In this document: in pieces, positions 57,611 through 64,000 of the stretch
How positions within the stretch are numbered: the first letter of the stretch is position 1
Layout of the letters: each line of letters opens with the position of its first letter
Source of the DNA: Sclerodactyla briareus
Lineage: Eukaryota; Echinodermata; Holothuroidea; Dendrochirotida; Sclerodactylidae
Reading direction: 5' to 3'
Assembly: GCA_026419785.1 (NCBI GenBank)
Contig: JAODTK010004287.1
Location: 104,606-168,605, forward strand
Length of the DNA stretch: 64,000 nucleotides
Translations under genes and position numbers: made by a program
The notes under the pieces: generated by a model
Database searches by the model: none
What the model was told of the DNA's origin: nothing
The model's input: the letters and a program-made list of their open reading frames with translations, nothing else

Positions 57611-58585
57611 TGAAGAAGAAAGTACTGCCCCCACTGCGGGACTGTTTGCCCCACTGGACCTGGGGCGCCATTTTCGGACCTTCCATCGGTTCGCAGATGG
57701 GCGCAGCCAGGGTGGAGGTTAGGACGCCTGAGAGGTCGTCAGCGCCCCCCACGGGGTACTGCCGCCCGGTACTCCCAGAGTGCCCCAAGTGCGGAACGGA
57801 AAGAAGGCCCCTGGCGACCTCGGACGGCACCTACGAAGAGTGCACCCTGGCCTCCCCTCCCAGAGCGGAAGAGGGTTGTTTCCAGGCCAATGGGTAAGTA
57901 TGGACTCATAAACAATGCCATTTTCAGATCGTAACCGTTCCTTCTACTTCGGTTCCCCTTTCAATACCCGAACGTATGTCACTGGATATTCCTCAAAGTA
58001 CGTGCGCCATTGACTGGTGTTTCTTTTCTGTCCACAGCTGAAGCGGGGGACCAAGGATCAAGGAGAGGGAGGAGGTTTTCAGGCTGGCAACCAGGGGGGA
58101 ATGCTGAAAAGTGGGGCAAGGAAGGGTATGTTAGAAAAAAAAAAATTGTTCATTTTCTAGGTCAGACTTGAGCTTTGTTGTGATCCGGGATACGCATTGT
58201 ATTCTTTTCTTCTAATTTCCCACAGTGGTACTAAGAGGTCGAGCGAGAGAGGAGCGTCGGCGGGTCGACGCGCTGCGTAAGAGGATTCTAGCAAAGGTAA
58301 GTTTTTTCATTATATTATTAGTATTATTATTATTATGATAATTAGTATATTATTATGTATTATTATTATTATTATTATTATTCTTATTATTATTATTATA
58401 TTATATTAGTATTATCATTTTTTATTATTATATTATGGTATCTATGGGGTACTATGCTGCTGAGCTGGTGTCCTATCTGTGAACGTTTGTCATTGCGATT
58501 TACATTGAGTAGGTTGTACAATAGGGTGACTGTCGTTTCCTTTCTTTTCTCTCACAAAAAACAGCAAAAGAGCAAGGGCCTCTGA
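57611..58585 (+). CDS. Spliced C2H2 zinc-finger gene, last four exons, embedded in the rDNA spacer
   Basis: Exon A is 57,611-57,893 (acceptor cttctatccacag, donor GGTAAGTA). Exon B is 58,038-58,125 (acceptor ttttctgtccacag, donor GGTATGT). Exon C is 58,226-58,296 (acceptor tttcccacag, donor GGTAAG). The last exon starts at 58,565 (acceptor ctcacaaaaaacag) and stops at TGA 58,583-58,585. A candidate AATAAA lies at about 58,683. The phases of B, C and the last exon agree and give a basic C-terminus, RAREERRRVDALRKRILAKQ then KSKGL. Exon A yields two finger-like units if two one-base shifts are allowed: YCPHCG followed by LDLGRHFRTFH, and ECPKCG followed by DLGRHLRRVHPG. The first exon is not identified; 57,300-57,400 is open and may contribute. 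The gene is divergent from the recombinase-like gene and flanked on both sides by IGS type 1 repeats. DNA binding is inferred from the fingers; nothing more specific is known. Confidence 0.6.
58310..58440. repeat. (TTA)n microsatellite within the last intron
   Basis: About 130 bp of ATT/TTA repeats between the donor at 58,297 and the final acceptor at 58,564. Confidence 0.9.
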
Positions 58586-58734
58586 AGACAGAGTGGATCG
58601 TGGCCTTTCTTTATTATTTTCTTTGAACCATATCCGTAAGGAAACTTAAGAACAAAATTCAAATGTTAAATATCGAGTAGTAATAAATGATCGTAAAAAC
58701 AAACCTGCTATCTCGTTCTCAGTTTATTTATTCT

Positions 58735-58998
58735 GTCAATAACTAAGTCCCAAAAATTGGTCAGAGTGAACTGGTCATTTCGAGAGCTGTAATTGTGTCG
58801 TTCGGAGAGGTGCCAGTTTCTGGATTTTTGTTCGGAATGACCAGAGTCCCAAGATTTGGTCAGAGTGGAATTGGTCATTTCGAACAAGGGGGGGCAAACT
58901 GTCATTTGTGTCCGATTCGGAGAGAGGTGCCGTTCTGGATTTTTGTTAGGAATGACTAAGTCCCAAAATTTGGTCGGAGTGTAATTGGTCATTTGAAA
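58735..58998 (+). repeat. IGS repeat type 1, about 2.5 units
   Basis: Starts at 'aactaagtcccaaaaattggtcagagtgaactggtcatttcgagagctg' and repeats at about 100-bp pitch. The last unit runs directly into type 2 repeats. Confidence 0.85.
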
Positions 58999-58999
58999 C

Positions 59000-60830
59000 T
59001 AAGGGCCGGGCGCCTGTGCAAGTCTGATGGGGCGCAGTCGGGGAGGCCAGGGCGAGCAGCCGTAATGATTCGGTGAAGTTCCAAGAGTAATGGTGTTTTC
59101 GGGCTCGTTTATAGAGAAGGGCATGCTCTCAAAGGTGCCAGAAAATTCCAAGTCGAAATTTGGCCAATGAATTGGACCCCCTCCATTTTTGATAACTGCC
59201 ACGGGATGCCTGTGCAGGTCTGATGGTGCGCAGTCGGGGAAGCTTGGGCGAGCAGCCGGTTATCAGTGAAATTCCGAGTACTAGTGTTTCGGGCTAACGG
59301 GCAAATTTTGGGCCAAGGTGAATTGGTCATTTTGAAACTGCCGGGCGCCTGTGCAGTTCTGTTGGACCAATCGGGGAAGCCGGGTGAGCAGCCGGTGATC
59401 GTGAATTTCAGAGTAATGGTGTATCGGGCTCATTTATAGGAGGCGGGGTATTGCTCGCCAAGGTTGCCGGAAATGTCCCAAGTCCGAAAAGTTGCCAAGG
59501 TGAATGGGTCATTTTGAGATGCCGGGCGCCTGTTCAGGTCTGATGGGGCGCTCTCGGGCTCGTTTATAGGAGTAGGGGTATGGCTCGCCAAGGTGCTGGA
59601 AAATGTCCACGTCCGAAAATTTGGCCAAGTTGAATTGGTCCCATTTTGAGAACTGCCGGGCGCCTGTTGCAGGTCTGATTGGGGCGCTCTCGTGCGGCTC
59701 GTTTATAGAGAAGGGGCATAGCAATCGCCAAGGTGCCAGAAAATGTCCAAGTCGAAATTTTGCCAACGTGAATTGGGTCATTTTGAGATCTGCCGGGCGC
59801 CTGTGCATGTCTGATGGGACGCAGTCGGGGAAGCCGGGCGAGCAGCCTTGATTTCATGAAATTCCGACTCATGGGGTCCGCCAAAATTGGTCCTTAGGAA
59901 TTGGGTCATTTTCGAGAGCTGTCATTTTGTTTCGCGATTCGGACAGGTGCCTTTCCCTGGTTTTTCTTCGGATGACCAAGCTCCCAAATTTGGTCAGAGT
60001 GAATTTGTCATTTTGAGAACTGCCGGGCGCCTGTGCAGGTCTGCTGGGACCTTAGTCGGGGAACCGGGCGAGCAGCGGTGATTCGTGAATTTCCAGATAA
60101 TGGTGTTTTCGGGCTCGTTAAGGAGACGGGGCATGGCTCGCCAAGGTGCCAGAAAAAGTCCAAGTCCGAAAATCTTGGCCAAGGTAATTGGTCATTTTTT
60201 GTAGAACTGCCGGCGCTCTGTGCAGGACTGATGGGACGCAGGCGGGGAAGCCGGGCGAGCAGCCGGTGATTCAGAGAAATTCCAGAGTAATGTTTGTATC
60301 GGGAAACTCGGGCAAATTTGGGGCAAGGTGAAAATTGGTCATTTTTGAGAACGGCCGGGCGCCTGTTGAGTCGGATGGGACGCAGTCGTGGGAGCCGGGC
60401 GAGCAGCCGGTTATTCGGTGAACTTTCAGAGTAATTGTGTATCGTGGCCTCGTTTATAGGAGGAGGGTTATGGCTCGCCAAGGTGCCGGAAAAGTGTCCA
60501 AGTCCGAAAATTTGGCCAAGGTGAATTGGTCATTTTTGAGAACTGCGGGCGCCTGTGTCAGGTCGGATGGGGCGCATTCGGGTAAGCCGAGCGAGCCCCG
60601 GTGATTCGGTGAAATTCAGAGTAAATGGTGTATCGTCTCAGTTTAAGGAGGAGGGTTATGGCTCGCCAAGATGCCGGAAAATGTCGTCTCGAAAATTGGC
60701 CAAGGTGAATTGGCCATTTTGAGAGCTGCCGGGCGCCTGTGCATGTCTGATGGGACGCAGTCGTGGAAGCTGGGCGAGCAGCCGGTGATCCGGTGAAAGT
60801 CCAGAGTTATGGTGTTCGGCTCGTTTATAG
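59000..60830 (+). repeat. IGS repeat type 2, about eleven units of 135-220 bp
   Basis: Each unit has 'gaattggtcattttgagaactgccgggcgcctgtgcaggtctgatggg.cgcagtcggggaagccgggcgagcagccggtgat', then 'gtgaaatt.cagagtaatggtgt..cgggctcgtttata.gag.aggg..tggctcgccaaggtgcc'. 'CGCCTGTGCA' or a variant falls near 59,008, 59,205, 59,346, 59,526, 59,662, 59,808, 60,028, 60,218, 60,360, 60,550 and 60,736. Length variation comes from loss of inner blocks. Such arrays are typical of intergenic spacers and often act as enhancers or spacer promoters. Confidence 0.9.
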
Positions 60831-61118
60831 AAGAAGGGGGTTACACTCTCTTTCAGATCGGAATTGGGCTCAATCCGAGGGCTGGAAGGCGCCTTGTGGG
60901 AAGGTGCGCGGGAGTGGGCGCTGGAGCCCGGGGAATTCATGCGGCAAATTCCATAGTAATGGTGTTTCGGGCTGTTTTATAGAAAGGAGTTACCACTTCT
61001 TCCGATCTGATTTGGTCTCGATCCGCGTGCTGGAAGCGCCGTGGGCAGGTGGCGCGGGAGCGGGCGCTGCAGCCGGGGAATTTAGGGCGGAATTCCAGGG
61101 TAATGGGGTTTCGGGGTC
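60815..61118 (+). repeat. Promoter-proximal IGS repeat type 3, two units of about 145 bp
   Basis: Units run from 'cgtttatag..gagggggt.acctctct..tcagatc.gatttgg.ctc.atccgag' through 'gctggaagcgcc..gtgg.aggtgcgcgggag.gggcgctggagccgggg' to 'gaattcc..ggtaatggtgtttcgggct'. A second pair stands at 62,780-63,082 before the next 18S copy. Confidence 0.8.
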
Positions 61119-61172
61119 GTTTATAGATGAGGGGGTGCCTCTCTCTTCATTACGAATCTATCGAACCATGAA
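61119..61172 (+). promoter_or_regulatory. Candidate RNA polymerase I promoter, copy 1
   Basis: This is the last repeat boundary before single-copy 5' ETS. The block 'ttatagatgagggggtgcctctctcttcat' followed by 'tctatcgaaccatgaacct' is almost identical to 63,083-63,137, upstream of the second 18S. Position and duplication suggest the promoter and start region, but no conserved animal Pol I consensus exists to confirm it. Confidence 0.35.
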
Positions 61173-61630
61173 CCTTGCGAGTGAGAAAACGAACACGTGT
61201 AGCCCGAGCGACCAAGCGGGCCAGGGCAGGAACACGTGTCCCTTTCGGCTGCTCGCGTGTGCCTCACCCGCAATGAACCTTGCGCTCAGGGGCGTAGCGT
61301 CGGCACCCAAGTGGACATTCGCCACCCCTGTGAACTGTGCGCTAGTCGTCCTCGCGACCGCCCCGGCCAACTTCCTCCTAGAAACCCACGCTGACTCGGG
61401 CAGAATAAATCACCGCTGATTCGTGCGTCGTTGCCCCACTGGGGCGACGACGGCCCGCCTCTCACGAAGAATGCGAAAGCGTGAAAAACCGGGAGCGCCT
61501 TCGTCACGGGCGGCGCTCCACATTCGATAGCGCTCGGGGGGCCCTCGGGCTACCCGGCCCGGTCAGTGCGGCGGCTCTCGCGCCTCTCTCGTTCTCGGGA
61601 GAGCGCGGAGCGCGTCACCACGCCCCGAGA
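61173..61630 (+). other. 5' external transcribed spacer, copy 1
   Basis: Colinear with 63,138-63,575: 'gaacacgtgtccc.ttcggc', 'gtgaactgtgc.ctagtcgtcctcgcgacc', 'gaaacccacgctgactcggg', 'ctggggcgacgacggccc', and 'gggggccctcgggctacccg', ending in 'cgcctctctcgttctcggga'. It leads into 18S in both places. Confidence 0.8.
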
Positions 61631-62222
61631 TACCCTTTGTTGTATCCTGCCAGTAGTCCATATGCTTGTCGAAAATAAACAAAAAGATTTAGCCCTGCAA
61701 GTCTACGAACAATCGTGAATACACAAGAGGAATCTGCAGGTGGCTCATTAGATCAGTTAAGGTTTATTGGAGAACAGTCATTTGCCATGGATAACTTTGG
61801 TTAACTCTAACTAGCTAATACATGCGATTAAGCGCACGACCTTCACGCGGTGGGAAGCCTGGCTTTTATTAGAACAAAGGCCAGTGCGGTCCTTTCCGGG
61901 GGCCGGTTTCTCCGCTGGTGAACCCTAAGATATAACAACCCACGCCGATCGCACGGTCCCGCACCGGCGACGCTCCCTTCCAAAGTCTGCTCTATCAACC
62001 TTCGATGGGAGTTTCTGCTTATCATGGTTGTTACGGGTACGGAAATCAGGTTCGATGCCCGGAAGGGAGCCTGAGAAACGGTACCACAATCCAAGGAAGG
62101 CAGCCGGCACGCAAATTACCCACAATAACGACACGGGGAGGTAGTGACAAAAATTAACGATACAGGCCTCAATTACCGAGGCCTCTGTGATCGGAATGAG
62201 GACACTTTAAATCCTTTAAATA
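61631..62222 (+). pseudogene. 18S rRNA, truncated after about 590 nt
   Basis: Begins with a damaged 18S start ('ATCCTGCCAGTAGTCCATATGCTTGTC', 61,645). It follows 18S through 'GGAGCCTGAGAAACGG' (62,067) and 'GGGGAGGTAGTGAC' (62,137) to 'GAATGAGGACACTTTAAATCCTTTAA' (62,195-62,220). It stops there, where a normal gene continues toward the 'GTGCCAGCAGCC' region. The next bases ('gcgacagcggtgattcggtgaaatt') are IGS type 2 repeat. The first 50 bases also carry small insertions. It cannot give a working small-subunit rRNA. Confidence 0.9.
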
Positions 62223-62227
62223 ACGCG

Positions 62228-62779
62228 ACAGCGGTGATTCGGTGAAATTGCAGAGTAAAATGGTGTTTTTTTTCGGGCTCGTTTATAGGAGAAGGGGCCT
62301 GGCTCGCGAAGGTGCCAGAAAATGTCAAAGTTCCGAAATTTGGCAAGGTGATTGGTCATTTTGAGATCTGCCGGGCGCCTGTGCATGTCTGATGGGACGC
62401 AGTCGGGGAAGCCGGGCGAGCAGCCCGGTGTGCAGTGAAATTCCATAGTAATGGTGTATCGCTCGGGAAAATTTGGCCAAGGTGACTTGGTCATTTTGAG
62501 AACTTCGGGGGGCGCCTGTGCAGGTCTGATGTGGCGCAGTCGGGGAAGCCGGGCGAGCACCCGGTGGTGCGGTGAAATTCCAGAGTAATGGTGTATCGGG
62601 CTCGTTTATAGGAGAAGGGGTATGGCCCGCCAATTTCCGGAATGTCCAAGTCCGGAAATCTGGCCAAGGTGAATTGGTCATTTTGAGATCTGCCGGGCGC
62701 CTGTGCAGGTCTTATGGGGCGCAGTCGGGGAAAGCCTGGCGAGCAGCCCGGTGTCCGTGAAATTCCCAGAGTATGGTGT
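62228..62779 (+). repeat. IGS repeat type 2, second block, about three units
   Basis: Same units as 59,000-60,830, with 'GGCGCCTGTGCA' near 62,374, 62,512 and 62,695. They resume immediately after the 18S break. Confidence 0.9.
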
Positions 62780-63082
62780 ATCGGGCTCGTTTATAGATAG
62801 GGGGTACCTCTCTCTTCAGATCCGATTTGGCTCATTCCGAGGCTGGAAGCGCCTCGTGGAAGGTGCGCGGGAGTGGGCCTGGAGCCCACGGGAATTCAGT
62901 GGCGGAATCACAGTAATGGTGTTTCGGGCTGTTTTATAGAAGGGGTAAACCTCTTCTCTCCAGACGGATTTGTGGCTCGATCCGAGGTGCGGAAGGCGCA
63001 CGTGGGAAGCTGGCGCGGAGCGGGCGCTGGAGCCGGGTAAATTTTAGGGCGGAATTCCAGGGTAATGGGGTTTCGGGGTCGT
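62780..63082 (+). repeat. IGS repeat type 3, second pair
   Basis: Two units colinear with 60,815-61,118. Confidence 0.8.
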
Positions 63083-63137
63083 TTATAGATGAGGGGGTGC
63101 CTCTCTCTTCATCCGATCTATCGAACCATGAACCTGT
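63083..63137 (+). promoter_or_regulatory. Candidate RNA polymerase I promoter, copy 2
   Basis: Same block as at 61,119-61,172, about 440 bases before the second 18S start. Confidence 0.35.
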
Positions 63138-63575
63138 CGACGTGAGGAAAACGCCCGTCTAGCAGCGCCGACAACTGGCCGAGGCGGGAACACGTGTCCC
63201 CTTCGGCCTGCTCCGCGTGTGCTCCACCCAGGCCTGACGCTCGCTCGGTGCGTGCGCGGCACCCCTTGCCTTCGCCCCCTGTAACTGTGCACTAGTCGTC
63301 TCGCGACCGACCACGCAACTCCTCCGAGAAACCCACGCTGACTCGGGCCGGAATAATAACCGCGAGTCGTCCTGTCGTCCCCCTGGGGCGACGACGGCCC
63401 TCTTCTCACGAAGAATGCAAGCGTTAAAAACCTGGGAGCGCTCGTCCACGGGCGGGGCGCTCCACATTCGAAGCGCGCGGGGGGCCCTCGGGCTACCCGT
63501 CCCGTCGGCGCCGGCTCTCGCGCCTCTCTCGTTCTCGGGATGAACCGGAAGCCCGTCACCATGCAAACACCGAGC
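63138..63575 (+). other. 5' external transcribed spacer, copy 2
   Basis: Colinear with 61,173-61,630, with scattered substitutions and indels. Confidence 0.8.
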
Positions 63576-64000
63576 TACCTGGTTGATCCTTCCAGTAGTC
63601 ATATGCTTGCCTCAAGATTAAGCCATGCAAGTCTAAGAACAATCGTGAATTCACAAGAGAATCTGCAATGGCTCGTAGATCGTTTGGTTTTATTGGAGAA
63701 CCGTCAGTTGCCATGGATAAATGTGGTAATTCTTAGAGCTAATAACATGCGATTAACGCCCGACCCTTCACGGTGGAGCGTGCTTTTATTAGGACAAGGC
63801 CATTGCGGTCCGTTCCGGGGGCCGGCTCCACTGTGAACTCTAGATAACCTCGCCGATCGCACGGTCTCCCACCGTCGAGCCCCCTTCAAAAGTCTGCTCT
63901 AACAACTTTCGATGGTAAGCTATCTGCTTATCATGGTTTGTTACGGGTAACGGAAATCAGGGTTCGATTCCGCAGAGGGAGCCTGAGAAACCGGCTACAA
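63576..64000 (+). rRNA. 18S small-subunit rRNA gene, 5' part, continues beyond the window
   Basis: Starts at TACCTGGTTGATCCT (63,576), the universal eukaryotic 18S start, then 'CCAGTAGTCATATGCTTGCCTC'. It proceeds through 'TTTTATTAGGACAAGGCCATTGCGG' and 'TTTCGATGGTAAGCTA' to 'GGAGCCTGAGAAACCGGCTACAA' at the window end. It is better preserved than the copy at 61,631 and is the better candidate for a real gene start. Confidence 0.95.

Overview
This is nuclear DNA from an animal, most likely a marine invertebrate. The ribosomal RNA genes are metazoan. Introns have ordinary GT-AG borders. The repeats include a DIRS-type tyrosine-recombinase retroelement, APE-type LINEs, Helitrons, satellites and a HECT-like gene family expanded in marine invertebrates. 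An echinoderm or another invertebrate deuterostome is my guess, not a proof. There are no bacterial operons and no CRISPR array. Coding stretches are broken by many small indels and long homopolymer runs are common, so the sequence looks like an incompletely polished long-read consensus. Frameshifts should not be read as biology without checking.

Positions 1-46,800 are gene-poor, moderately AT-rich and packed with repeats. A Helentron/HINE-like element (about 148-3,411) carries some nine copies of a 325-bp tandem unit rich in AGGTCA hexamers. Short relatives lie at 22.8 and 24.7 kb, and loose copies of the unit at 15.1 and 31.8 kb. A LINE relic (+) lies at 4.5-6.3 kb. Three canonical Helitron 3' ends occur at 9.46, 12.90 and 22.13 kb, with satellite arrays beside them. 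A 443-bp AT-rich higher-order satellite spans 25.4-27.2 kb. A tRNA-type SINE precedes a long (AT)n tract near 30.5 kb. A second LINE (-) at 33.5-35.85 kb is set inside a minisatellite. A broken DIRS element (-) has pol at 37.9-40.3 kb and the gag N-terminus at 44.5-45.2 kb, with satellites between.

At about 47.6 kb the sequence changes abruptly. An exon of a HECT-like gene (46,811 to about 47,600) runs straight into rDNA. A nearly full 28S gene follows (47,747-51,776), but without the 5.8S gene and with only about 110 bases of ITS2-like DNA. This 28S lacks about 140 nt of its conserved core, ending exactly at the R2 retrotransposon target. Downstream come duplicated spacer units holding 28S-like fragments, a strong hairpin with a T-tract, and a degenerate second copy of the 28S 3' terminus.

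The intergenic spacer then holds two protein-coding loci: a tyrosine-recombinase-like gene (-, about 54.1-56.05 kb) and, head to head with it, a spliced C2H2 zinc-finger gene (+, exons 57,611-58,585). Blocks of one spacer repeat family lie on both sides of the zinc-finger gene. Long subrepeat arrays, promoter-like repeats and a 5' ETS lead into an 18S gene truncated after about 590 nt. The subrepeats, promoter and ETS are then repeated before a second 18S start (63,576) that runs off the window. The spacer-resident gene pair and the R2-site scar are the most interesting items.
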